A DNA stretch of 64,000 nucleotides from Paraspadella gotoi (Eukaryota > Chaetognatha), in assembly GCA_051294375.1 (NCBI GenBank), contig CM119265.1, positions 6,519,489 to 6,583,488 on the forward strand. Reading direction: 5' to 3'. Below the pieces are notes generated by a model, which searched no databases, had not been told where the DNA came from, and saw nothing but the letters and a program-made list of their open reading frames with translations. Positions 1 to 14,600 of the stretch are shown here, piece after piece (position 1 is the first letter of the stretch; each line of letters starts with the position of its first letter). Both the position numbers and the translations under genes were made by a program.

Positions 1-6
1 NNNNNN
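1..6. other. assembly gap (N run)
   Basis: Six N characters open the window, so sequence to the left is a scaffold gap. Anything on the minus strand that continues leftwards, including the rest of the Regnase-like gene, cannot be followed. Confidence 0.95.
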
Positions 7-701
7 TTACTAGTTGAAATTTTAAAATGTCTTTATTACATTTTTCTAATTCAGTAATAAAAAATTCTTTACAAATATCACATGGATTGGCTTTTTCGTT
101 TGACCTGCAACTCTTCAGATAGATATTCTTTTATTTTATATTATAATTAAGACCGATATAAAATGGCGTAGAATGGCATCAAATGTTTAAAATGAATAAA
201 TTTTCGACAGGAGCTCAGCTTTTTGAATCTGTACTTCGTTTTGGCCTATTTTAAAGTTGTTTTGAATGACCCTTTTTCTTAAGCAGATTTGTTTCAACTC
301 TAATGATATTTTTTTTAAATTTTATAACAAATTATTAAGAATATATATAAATAGAGTAGTCCTCATGATCAAAAAGAAATGCATAAAATAATTGTATTCT
401 GTTGAGAAAGAATCTTTTTATTCCGTCCTAAGGAGGTCATGCTATATATTTAAACCTATTTACCGGTCAAAAAATATATTTGATAGCTGTCCAAGCCAAT
501 AGGACAAGCTCATTTTCACCAAGCTAAACGGAAGGCGAATTTAGGATTCGCCACAGATTAATAAATATTTTTAAGTGGTTTTTCAAAAGACGCCAAAATC
601 CTGGTCGGCGAAATTAAAATTTTGCCAATATTTTAATAAAGGAATATGTAAGTTATAAAATGGCGCGTTTTTTTACACATGCGAGTATATTGGCCGCTTA
701 C

Positions 702-3250
702 CGGTTGCTCCTTCGTATTCACTATCAGTTCTTGCCAAAGAACCTAATTTAATAAGCTCTGCCAAAAGATCATTTTGAGTATGGTGCGGTCCAATTTTCA
801 CCAAAGCTTGTTGTAACTGTTCTTCAGTATAACCAAGTTTGACCGCAAATTCGAGTTTTTGTTCGTATTCTGGATCCTCAACCGATTCTGAAGTTTAAAA
901 GACAAAAACGATTCAAAAATAAAACTTTCAATCGCAAAAGCTGCTCCTTATTGTGAGTTCTGTCAATAACAAATTATACAGTATGATTCTTCTCAATTGT
1001 AACATTTACTGTGACGATAACTCAGAGACCTTTCACCCTAGATACTTAAAATTTAATAAGTCTTTAGCAGTAACTTCTTTACCCCAATGAAATCATCATA
1101 TTTGTTGAGTATTGCTCAACAAATATGATGATTTCAAAGTTGCTCAATGAGCAACTTTTTATTTTTTTATCTTTTAATGTTTCAGGAAGTCACAACCAAT
1201 CAAAACTTAGTTAAATTTAAAGGATATAGTATGCAAAATGTAGCATCTTAAGCTCAAGCTTAAGTGCTTAGTAACATTTCAAAATTATGAGGAAATATTT
1301 TTTTTATAAAACGTCAGCTGATTTTATAAACTTTTTTAAATTTAAAAAATTCAGTTTAAAAAAAATTTTAAAAAATTATTAAATGGGTAACGCAGGGGCC
1401 CCCCCCCCGCTCTCCATAATTTTAGTTTTCGATTACCGACTTTCTGCCTTGAAAATTGCTCCAGTGCTCAAACTTCTGCCTCCAGGACTTGCAACCTGGC
1501 ATTGGTGTTTTACTGGCACTTTTTTTTTTAAATCACAATTATTGTGCCTCTCCTCTCGTCTGAGCGAGGGGTCTAAATTTTTTAAACCTTCTGACTAGAT
1601 GAGATTTAGCGCTTATTTTTAACCATGAGCGGCAATAGAGATAAAATATAATATAATATATGTAAATATATAAATTAATAATAACCCAAGTCCCAAAGAA
1701 AAGGATTATCGTGTATGCTATCATTGCTTTGGTTACTATCTCATAAAGTATTGTGGGGCCCGCATTGATTTTAAATAAAGTCATAAGAACTTTCCTTTGA
1801 AATGGTTTGTTTTTTACCTCTAGAAGAGCCCTAACTTGACTGAATTAGTGGCCCCATTAAAAGTGAAATGGACTTTATCCTGAAACAGTTGGGACATTAC
1901 CAATGGGCCTTGATTTGACTTAAATAGGGGCCCAACTTGACCCCTAAAGTCTAAAGGGGCCCCAAGCATGATCTAAGTTGAATTTGATCAGTTAGACTAA
2001 TCTGCACAGACTGAACCTTTTTTCATAATCACTCAATTCCTTCTTTTTTTTCTTTCTTTTTCTTTTCTTCTTTTATTTCCTTATTTTTTTCTGTCTTCTC
2101 AGGGGCCCTCCCGGGGGTAACGTAAAATATTCTATTTTTTATTCTTTAAAACTTGGTACGGGTTTTGTTACAAACGAGAAAAAAAATACTGTGAAAATAA
2201 TAATAAATAATAATAAAAATGATAATAAATATAACGATATATACGTATCAGGGTGTCAGATGTGGTTTTCATGACAATGGTAGATGTGCCAAATTAAGAA
2301 TTTATTTTTGAATAAAATTAGTACAATCAATATCAAATTATCCATTCGTTCAATACATAAGTCATAAGTTATCTTTCCCCGACTTCTGACAGGCTATGGT
2401 GGGTTAAGGCCTTTTACATAGCAGGAGCCTGCAAGATTTCAATCAAGACCCTCTCACAGTCTAGTTTATAAACCCCCAGAGAACCTGGCCTAATGAAGTG
2501 GTACAAAAAGGACGACTTAATATTATACTCCCCACTCGCATCAAAATACAAGAAGCTGACTATTCTTCAAGTACCGGGACTAGATTTGTTGGATGGACTT
2601 CTGGTTGAATCGAGACCTTCCTCCGATGACTCTTGTATGCATTCTTTTTGAAGAGGTAAGGTGCCAAGACAGAGCGATCCCACATCACATCTGTTACCAT
2701 CTCCATAATCGCTGCTTAAAGTTAAGTCGGTGCTCTGAAGAGATGTTGACGCGTAGCCGGAGTCATTGTTTGTTTTTAATACGTAACTCTTGTATCGTTG
2801 ACTTCTTTCGTTACTGGCGCACTCTGTACATTTAAAACAAATGTTTAACATTAAAATCCCAAAATGCCTTAATCACTCAATGGTGTCAATTAAAACACAA
2901 TGTAACACCAACCGTCAAAAGAATCATCTCCAAGAACCTCCTGCTGTCGCAGGATCCCTCTTTGTCGCTCCAGTTCGTCTTCCGTAAATTCTAAGAAAAT
3001 TAACAAAATGTGTGTACTGACTGAAGGATGTTATTACCAGCCAGTATCAAAGTTCACCTGTGACGCCTCCGTGACCTTGAAAGTCGTGGCTTACGACACC
3101 CAAGGTCAAATCGATGTCACAACCTGTGGCCGAAAGCGATAGTTCTTGAGCGGAATCAGGTTCGCCTTTTACGTGGTCGCTTTCTTGTGCAGACGTTACA
3201 TGAGGTTCGCGGGAAGATGAATTGTCAGAGAACTTTTGACTTTGGCTCAT
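702..3250 (-). CDS. ZC3H12: Regnase/ZC3H12-like RNase, 5' part with UBA domain
   Basis: Four minus-strand exons join in phase: 3250-3058 (ATG at 3250), 2990-2913, 2823-2575 and 887-702. All use GT/AG and all junctions are phase 1. They encode about 235 residues: a low-complexity N-terminus, a Ser/Asp-rich stretch containing DSGYAS, and near the end a UBA-like three-helix segment with FAVKLGYTEEQ and LLAELIKLG. That segment matches the N-terminal ubiquitin-association domain of the ZC3H12 (Regnase/MCPIP) family, which precedes the NYN endoribonuclease and the CCCH finger. Family members cleave stem-loops in mRNA 3' UTRs. The NYN and CCCH parts are not in the window, so the gene is cut by the left edge. 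The intron at 888-2574 carries a perfect palindrome and a dispersed repeat. The family call rests on the UBA only; an N4BP1/KHNYN relative is the main alternative. Confidence 0.75.
1088..1136. repeat. perfect 22-bp palindrome
   Basis: The arms 1088-1109 and 1115-1136 are perfect inverted copies separated by five bases, followed at 1139-1155 by a second short palindrome (GTTGCTC/GAGCAAC). It lies in the Regnase-like intron and would form a strong hairpin in DNA or pre-mRNA. Confidence 0.8.
2346..2565 (+). repeat. dispersed repeat R1, copy 1
   Basis: This segment shares many short blocks (for example GGTTTAAGGCC-like, CTCTCACAGTCT, AATGAAGTGGTA and GCATCAAAATACAAG) with 9300-9545, 20320-20500 (minus), 31010-31240 (minus) and 58046-58146. 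No coding capacity is visible. It ends just before a Regnase exon. Confidence 0.55.
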
Positions 3251-5014
<1,764 letters not shown>

Positions 5015-5583
5015 TTATGTTGTGATTAATATTAATAAAAAGGGAAAAAGGGAATTCGAAACTTTTGTTCGAATCAAAGATGGAAGCACTGGTTCGAGCT
5101 CCAATATCTCGGCCTGTTTTTACACGTTGATTAAAAATTTTGTTTATGTTTAGCACATAATATTTAGTAGTTTCAATGAATTCTTTTAACTGGTCAACCT
5201 CCTTGTTAGCCGCAGTCCCTCTCACCCGAGTCGGGTCCCGACTCCAGTTGTTGACGTCGAGGTCGATCAAGAATGACTCCTGAATTGAATAAATTCTCCG
5301 ACTCAACATGCTAGTTTTTTTCTGTGATAGTCCATTCTTGTGATTCTCCGTATTTTATTTTATACTTTGCCATTTTGGACGACCAGTCTACCTCATTTAT
5401 TATTCTTTCCAGAAAAAAACAACAAAAAAACTCTTCGTTCAAATGCTTCGCAGAGATTGCAGAATATGTATCTCCTTTCCACGGAAATAATGAAGCGTAT
5501 TTCATAATAATTTTATCGACTTGGACTAAGTCTTTTTCGATTAGATTAAAATCTTTCGCCATGCATACATGATTCATGAACAT
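5015..5583 (-). CDS. possible small three-exon gene, unknown product
   Basis: Three minus-strand segments join in phase 0 with good splice signals: 5583-5392 (ATG at 5583, or in-frame ATG at 5562), 5279-5226 and 5113-5015 (stop). Both introns are 112 nt, similar to others in the window. The product would be 114 residues, with FPWKGDTYSAI near the middle and a leucine-rich C-terminus. I do not recognise the family. Its ATG is only 77 bp from the ATG of the golgin gene on the other strand, an arrangement typical of a shared bidirectional promoter, which slightly favours a real gene. It could equally be chance open frame in AT-rich DNA. Confidence 0.35.
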
Positions 5584-5660
5584 TGGACAGTGAAACAGCG
5601 AATCAAGAATTCTTCATTGCTAGTTTTTGCGATTTTGGCATCTTCTAATGACTAAACAAA

Positions 5661-8600
5661 ATGTTTAAAAAATTAAAGCAAAAAATTGTGGAGGAAGTAG
5701 AAAATTCACCACTGCGGTCTTCAATGAACAGCTCTGTCGGAAATTCTTCTGAAAATCTGAGTTATGGTCATTCCGAATTTAATAAAAGTTTTCCTGTGGA
5801 TAATGACTTCACAGGTACTTGTTCAAATAAAAAAAATATATACCTTAATTTTACAGAGTTTTCTCATAAAAGTTTTATTTATTTGCAGGAGAAACTCGAA
5901 ATCCGACTGATAATTTGGAAAATGAAGCTCAAGTATCTAACCAAGAAGGTAGTTTTTTCAATGAACTAACTTCTACACCCATCCCGCGTTCCCGACGATC
6001 GTCAAACAGTTCCATTTTGAGTGATGCTGCTCCCGCAATATTGCAACCATCATTAACCCCGACCAGGAACCCCGGTCTTTCAAACAGTCAAGTTTATGGT
6101 AGCTTAGCTAATCTTTCTGACGCGGAAGATATTCCTCTAAATTTGCCAAATCTTGAGAATCTTTCTAAAGAACAAATAATGGTTTATTTTCGAAGAACTG
6201 AACAAAACATGCTACGTTATAAAGCTAAGTTAAAAGAAATATCGCTTTCTTCCAATCAAGAGAAGTTTTTGAGACATGTTGGAGAAATTCAAGAACAGCT
6301 CATATTAGAACAGAAAGCGAAAAAACATCTTGAGGAAAATTTTATCATGACTTTAGATGAAAAAGATGAGCAAATAAAGGTATTACAAACACAAGTTAAA
6401 CTTCTTAAAGAAAATTCTGCATTAGAGTCGGACGAAAATTTGGGGGAAGCTAATAATGAATTGCAATCGAGAATAAGTCAGTTGGAAGCTTTGTTAGTTA
6501 AGTGCAAAGAAAACATTAAGAACAATAAAGAGAAAATAGCTGAATTTACTCAAGAAAATGAGGTCTTGAAAAAACGCTGTCTTGAATATGAAGAACAGAA
6601 ACTTAGCGGTAAAAAGCTTCAAGATTCTGAAGAGGGGAAGCCGACTAGAGAAACGATGGAAACTATGATAAAAATGTTAGAAAATGAGTTAGAGCACACC
6701 AAAAAAGATATCGCAGATCAGCAAAACAATCACTCTATCATAATCTCAGGAAAGGACAATGAATTGTCTACTTTGCTGAAAATAAAGAATGAAATGGAAA
6801 TAAAGTGTAAAGAGACGGAAGGAAAATGTCTTGAGTATTCTAATGAGTTGGAAGATCTCAAAAGTGAAATTGAAAATTTGTTTGAGAAAAATGAATTGGC
6901 CGAGGAAACATTCAAGAACGAACTAGGGAATTTAAATCAAATTATTACAGAAGAAAAAATACGCTCCGAAGAAGTACAAAAACGACTTGAGTCTGAAAAA
7001 AACTCAATTATTACAACTTCGGATCAAAAAATAGAAGAAATGAGAAATGTTCACTCACAAAGTTTAAAGCGTCAAAGTGAAGAATATAAAGTACAATTAG
7101 AAAACGGCTCATTGCATTATAATCAAATTATTGAAAGTCAAGAAAAAACCATTGGTAATATGCAACAAGAAATCAGTTCTATTACACAACAAAAAGATAG
7201 CTTTAAAAGTAAAATAAATGAATTAAGTAACAATTTAGAAAAAAAAGATTTAGATCTGCGGAATATAGAAATATTATTACAGGAAAAAAACAAAATGGCT
7301 GAAAATTTGGGAGTTTATAAAGACCAAATGAAACAAAAATCTGAGCAAATCAAACAAAATCAAGAAATTAATAAAAAAATTCTTCTTGACTTTCTGAATG
7401 AAAGTAAAGAAATTAAAGAATCTTATACTAAGCTTGACTCTTTTGTAAAAATTGAGTTGGATTCATTCCAAAAGGAAATCATTTGCGTATATGATGAAAT
7501 ATTTACAAAAATTCAGAAGTTTGAAGAAAGTTCTAAAAAAGATATTTTGGATGAAAAGGATATTAAATTAATTGAAATGAATAAAGCATTGAAAAATGTT
7601 CAAAAACAAAATACTGCTTTAGAAAAACAAATCCAGTGTTTAGAAGATTCTTATTCAACATTAAAAAAAGAAACTAATGAAAAAAATGAAAAGATACAAA
7701 ATATATTACCAATAATGAAAGGTTTATCAAATGAAATTGTCAACTATGAAATTAAGTTAAAGGCAATCAAAAATGATATCATTTATTCTGGTGATTGTTT
7801 TAAAAAAGAAAAAAAATTGATAAAAAATCTTCAACATAATATTATTAAATTAAAAGCTGCTCATCAATCTTTTGAAAACATTAGGGCAAAAGAGAAATCT
7901 AACCAAATGAAGGAGCTCGACCACTTTAAGCAGTGTTTTTCAGCACATGTTTCTCAAATGAAAAATTTTTCAGAAGATCTAGAAAAAATTAAAAATTCAG
8001 AAATAGAATTAAAAACTGATCTGGAACAAAAAAATGCTTTGTTGAAGAGGACTCAAAATGAAGTTCATAATTTGGAAGAAAAACTTACAGAAAAACAAGG
8101 ACATTTGGAACTTAAGGAAAGTTCCATGAAAGAATGTCAGATTAAAATGGATAAATTAGAAAAAGAACTTAGTGATAATAAGAAAAAAACCTCAGAATTG
8201 TGTTCTCAATTAGATTCAACTTCTTTACAAGTTCAAGTGGCTAAAAATGAAAAAGAAGAAATGGAAAAGGAAAAAAATGAAAAAATATCGTTTCTTTTAA
8301 AAGATCAAAGTTTATTAAAAAAGGAATTAGAAGATTTAAATAATATTATGTTGAAAAACTCTTCAAACGAATCCCAACTTGAAACTAGATTAAATGAATG
8401 TATATCTGAATGTACTAAACAAAAGCAAGAACTTGAAACAAATCAAATGAAATTGAACCAGTATGAGCAAGATAACAACAAAGCTAAAAAAGCCTTTGAT
8501 ACTTTGAAAGCTCAAGCAAAGATCAAGATTTCTGAAGCTAATGAGAAAGTAAAAGAAAAACAAAATGAAATATCTAACGTTACGGATAAATACATGAATG

Positions 8601-11600
8601 AACTTGAAGAGAAGCAAAACGAAATAAAGGCATTAAGATTAGATATAGATACAAAAGATAACTTGCACAATCTTCTAGATATTGCCAATGATAAACTTTC
8701 TTACCAAGAGAAAACAATTTTGGGCAGAGAAAAAGAAATTTCAGACTTGCAAGAAAAGGTGTCAACTTTAATAAAAGGGGAAAATGAATTAAAAAACTTA
8801 AATAATGAAAATATCATCAAGCTGAAATCGTGTGAATTGGAGATCCAGGCCAAAAGTGATCAATTAAAGATTAAAGGACAAGATTTGGAGGTAATTTGTG
8901 TTTTAATTTAATTCAGATATCAAATTAATTTTGATTAAATCTTTTTAACTTAGACTGTCCTCAATGATCTTGATCAATCACGAACAGAACTATCATCTCA
9001 AAAGGACCTTGATGATGAATTGCAACGTAGACTTACAGAGCTAACGGGAAAATTGTCTTCAACTGAAAGCAAATTAAAAGTATGTTTGTATAATTGTGTA
9101 TTATAAGCATTTTAATGATATTTTAATTTAAGTTAAAACTTTTTCGTGCTGGGTAATTAATGTACAATATATGAAAAATTGTAGTGTACATTCCTCTAAT
9201 ATATCGAATTTTTTATTTTCACTTCAATGTTAAAAAAAAAATTAAATTGTTTCGGCAACGGCTAAATTATTTTTTTACAATAAAAACACGACTCTAGTTT
9301 AAGGCCTTAATCACTCTTACAAGATAATGACATAGCAGGTCCCTCTCTCACAGTTTCGTTTATTCACTCCCAGAGTACCTGACTTCCCTATCAATGAAGT
9401 GGTATAATTTTCAAAGAATGTTTAAATTGTATGAAAAGACCACTTCCTTAAGTATTAGATTGGGGAATACTATATTGTACTCAGCCCAGCATCAAAATAC
9501 AAGGAGCGGAATTTTATGAAATTGGTACAACCAGTATAAAAATTATCTTATGGCAACAGCCGGGTTGCCTGTGATGCCCATTGGGATGGGGCATCTCACT
9601 GTTGGCTTTGGGGGCTTCCGACCCTCAGTGACGCCTCCAGTCACTGGCGCGGTTACCCTAGGACGGTCTCGCTTTGCCAACGCAGAGGGAAGTCGTTAGG
9701 ACTGTGGATGGAACACTACGCCTGGGATGGTGTGTTCCCCCTCTGAGCCAATGGATTTGGCTGACGGATGGTGGACGTGAGGCGGTGTGAATATACCGCC
9801 ACAATCTATTCATTTAATAAATAAGCTATCTTGCCCCTGACTTTGGACAGGCTTTGGTGGTTTAAGGCCTCATTATTAATTTTTTTTAATTTTCACAAAT
9901 GTTTCTGCGCTGATCAAGGCTCGAACTCGACGAAACATGTTCGTGTTTTTATTCTAAAAATAAAACCATTTTTCCGTTGCCGAAACATACCCCGTGACTG
10001 TTCGCTAGTGACACCAAAAAATGCTTACCATTTTTCATTGGATAAATATTTTGACAATTTTTTTCTTCCTTCTTATAGCAAAGTACGGAACATTTATTAT
10101 ATCCTAATTTCATAAAAATTTACATATTTACTCATGTAGAGTCGTAAACGCCTTTTTTAAAGATCATCCAATTTCATTTTTAGCCGGATCTCCTTACAGC
10201 AGATTCCGGCTCTATAATTCACTTTGTCGGTCCGTCGGTCCGCCACCCCAATCTTGTCGGGCATTCATATATCATGTCAGAAAATCGAATTATGATAAAT
10301 TATGCATAAAAAATGATGTCCGTCTGTCTTTCCGGCTCTTTCCGTCTGTCCCACCTTAGCAAAAAACACGAATTACTGGTGATTTGATTGATGGATTGTA
10401 ATGAAATTTTGTGTGTAGGTAGGAAAGTGTGTGATTGAGCTGGAAAGCAAGTTTCGATGGAATCGAAACTTGCATGAGTTAAAATGGAAAAAACAAAAAA
10501 ATAGATTTCACTATTTGAACGCCAATTACTCATGAGTGAATGGGGCGATTGACTTAAAATTTTGTATGTGGGTAGGAAAGTTTTTGATTGAGCAGGAAAT
10601 AGTTTCGATGGAATCGTCCAAGTGGAAATGAGTTAAAATGGAAAAAACAAACAATTTATTTCACTATTTGATTATGCTTTTTTTATTTTTATATTAAATG
10701 TCAATTCAAGCTGCATTAATTAATTATTAATAAATAAGTAATTAATTATTAATTATTTGTAATTAATTAATTTTGTGATCGAGATTGTGGTTTTGTGATT
10801 AAGAAGCGAGACAAAGTGGAAAAAGATTGACACAAATAAAAAAAAATATTATTAATTAATTAATTAATCTGATCAGCTGCTTACAGCTAATGATCGTGGG
10901 CAGATCCGGCATTGTTTTCTCAAACTTGTTTTTCGTTATTTGGTTGTATAATAAAGTCTCCATGGTATAATGATGGTCATAGGCTTTTTACCACAGTCCG
11001 TCCGGATTTAAGAGTATCTGATGGGTTTTAATCTAAAAATGGAACTGGTTTGAAAAAGCCAATGCCAATTGGTAATTCTTATGAGCTGCAGTCTGCAGGA
11101 AAATAGTTTGTAGTTAAGTTTGTAGATAATATTAATTAAAGTCGTCGAAATTGGTTTCAAGAGCAGAATTTATTTTTATTGAAAACCAATATTTCGATCT
11201 TAATTGACAGATCATCGTACAGGGTATGTTGTAGAAGTGAAATTATGGGAAAAAAAGAGCTAAGAATGAGACGGAGAGATCAGAGAGCAGGTGAGAGTCA
11301 AAAAATACAACAGGGATAAATCCCTCCCTGTTGTATTGTTTGACTTTTACCTCCTCTCTGATCTCTCTCTGACTCTCTCTCATTCTGAGCTCTCTTTTTC
11401 CCCTCATTTCACTTTTACTACATACCCTGAACGATGATCTGTCAATTAAAATCGAAATATTGGTTTTCAATAAAAATATATTATGCACTTGAACCTAAAT
11501 TCGACGTCTTTAATCAAGTTTTAGTATTAAAATGTACTATATTTATGTAACATGTTCTGAGTCATAGCATACTAAATTTGTAGTGTTTCACATTTTCCTG

Positions 11601-14600
11601 AAGGTAAACTTAATAGTATGAATAATATTTTATACTAAAAGCAGGACAACAAAAATTTAATATTACCTAAATTTTTTGATCACTTGTGAAACCAAAACTT
11701 TGCATTGTGTCAATAAAAATACAAATAAACATGATAATGGAGATACCAAAAAAAACTATGAATTCATATTTCCGGTAGTTTTTTCAAGTTAATTATTCAC
11801 CTAACTAATTTGATACAGCGTTCATTTGTAAAGTGACAGTACGCTTGAAACACTCTGTATTCTGTAAACAAGAACATACTTAGCATGGCCTTTTTCGTTA
11901 GTTTTACTATGAAATTGGTACAACCAATATATAAATATAAAAATATTATGGTGGATTAAAATCCACCAACCGTTTATCAGCGGCAATTGGTGCAGGAGGC
12001 AAGTCATTCGCCTCCCAACCCAAAGGTCCGGGGTTCTATCCCGGTGGTCGCCTAGCAGTTAAGAGGGACGGGGCGCTTAACCCGCCTGTTACAGCCTGAT
12101 CCGAAGCTCATATTGAACGGTTCTGTCATTAACTCATAACAATAATTACCGTCTCTTCAATATGTTAAAGAAAAAATTATACATCCAATATAATATTGCC
12201 GTGTTCAAGGGGTTTGTGCATGTGATTTATAATTTTAATTTTAATAATTTTTTTAGGAGCTGACAGATTCCTATGAAGCAAAGCTATGTGAATATGTTGA
12301 AGCTCTGGAACATGAACGGGAAAGAGGAGCAGAAAAATATAATGTCGTGTTAATTGATAAAGAAGGTAAACTAAAGGAATATTTAAATAAAATTGAAAAA
12401 TTGGAATACGAGATGGTTCAATCTGCAGAAACCTTAAAAGCTGAAAAATGTGAACATGAAAAAACTGAACAAAAGTTTATTGGGTTAAAAGCAGATTTGG
12501 ATGACAGCAATACAAATTATGAAAAGGTCAAAAGCGATTTTCGTAATACAAAGGCTTTGTTAGAAACTAAGGTGGCAGAAAATGATAAATTATGCACAGA
12601 AATTCATAGAATTAAAACACAAATAGACTCGCAAAATAAAGAATTATTAGTTTTGGAAGGAAAGCTGAATGAAAAAGAAAAACAAAATGCCTTTAAGGAA
12701 AAAATTGTTAGTCTTGAAAAAGAAATTTTACATTTGGAACAAAATGAGAGCATCATGAAAAAAGAACTTGATAATTATTCAGAAAAGCATTCAGCCCTTG
12801 AAGATAATTTTAGTCTAACAAAATCCACACTAGTAGATATTAAAGAAGAGCTCAGCATAAAAACCACAGAAAACAGTAAGTTATCAACAGAAAACGGTCA
12901 ATTAAATTTTATCAAATTGGAATTAGAAAATGAAAATATACAATTGAAAAATCAATTACAGACCCTTTGTTTAGAGGAAAATGATGTTTCAAATTTAAAA
13001 ACAATTTTAGGGGAAAATGATAATTGTGAAAAAAAAACTGATGTTCGAGTTTTGATTAATAAGTGTGAAAAAAAAATAAAACTATTGCAAAAAGAAAATA
13101 TTGAATTGGAAACAAGTTTTAAAAAAGAGAAACAAAATGTATTTTCTAAAGCTTTGGAATTAGAAGCAAAGGAAAAAGAATTGGAAAAAGAAAAAGTAAT
13201 TATTTCATCTCTTGAGCAAGAAAAAGTAAGTCATACAAATTTAATTAAAGAATTGGCTGACGAAAGAAAGATGATTAGAAAACTACAAGAAACCATCCGA
13301 GAAAAAGATGATGAGTTGGAAGTCTGCCAAGGAAAATTAACAACTTTTAAATCTCAAATGGAAGAAATGAATGAAAAGATTAAATCTGAAATAGTGTTGA
13401 AAGAGGAAGCTCTTAACTTTTTGCAAAAAGAGAAAACTATAAATTTTTCATCAAAAAAACGGATGGATGAATTGCTTGAGGAAAAATTAAAATTGGAAAA
13501 TGACGTTCACTGTTTAAAAGAAAAGGCTCAAAAGCACGATGATGATATGATACAAATGTTAGAAGAAAAGAAAAATTTGGCTATCTCGGAAACAATGTTA
13601 CAGCTTTCTTGTCTTCAGGAGGCAGCACAAAATTTAGAACAAGAAAATTATCAACTTAAGAAATTATTGAAAGACGATTCAGTACATCCAACGAAACATG
13701 TAGCTGAAAGTTGTTCCAATTTAATAGACGAAGAGGCTATAACTACGGAGAAGGTACTATTTTTTTCCATTTAAATCATGACTAAATTTTCTATTGTGAT
13801 TATAAAAAAATAAAAATAGATTAGTAAAAACATTTTTTGCGTTTTATTTTTAATTGTACGCATGTTTATCCAAATATTAAAAATGGATGGCATGCATAAA
13901 AACTGTGGAATATTGATAAATTTATATTTTAATGATTTGAGCTATTTTTGTATACTATTTTTTCCCTTCTATTTATACATCATTCAATTACAGGAACAAA
14001 ACTCGATCAGTCTCGGCGGGAATTGTTACGACCCAGTTGAAGGGGGCAAAACGGAATTCATTATTCCTGAGCTTAATAGAGTTGTTCAGAATCTTGAGAA
14101 AGAAAAAATGAAGTTACAAGGTAAGCTTAATAACTTTATTAGAGTCGGTTTTATGATAAATGTTACTATTGTTCCAATTTTTTATCCAAAGATGAATTGG
14201 ACGAAGCACTTCGGGCAAAGTCAACCTTCGAATCCGCTTTAGAAGATATTGGTCGTCAACGTGAGCAACAGACGCTGGAGGTGCAGCAAGAGATCGAGTC
14301 ATTCCACCAGAAAATTGAAGGGCTCCATCAAGAGAAGAAAAGGTTGTTAGCAGACAATGAGCTCTTGAAAACTATCAGCAAAGGGAGCGGTTCTTCGAAA
14401 GTTTTAGAAGAAGCGGAAAAAAGGTAAGATTGCTCATGGATGGGCATGACTGCTCATGAATGGGCGGCAATAGAATATTACGGATTAATGAAGATTAAAA
14501 TGTCTATTCAATTCAGAATTCAAGAAAGGGAGAGAGAGTTCGAAGATCAACTTGATAAACTCGAGAAGCAAAACGACACAAAAATATCTAAGATCTTTAA

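Noticed and set aside
7-140. Minus-strand frame containing NPCDICKEFF, CxxC-like
   Set aside because: Too short, cut by the gap, and not matching the expected NYN domain of the neighbouring gene.
13862-14242. Plus-strand frame starting MFIQILKMDG
   Set aside because: It is intron sequence read into golgin exon 5; the exon starts at 13994 after TTACAG.
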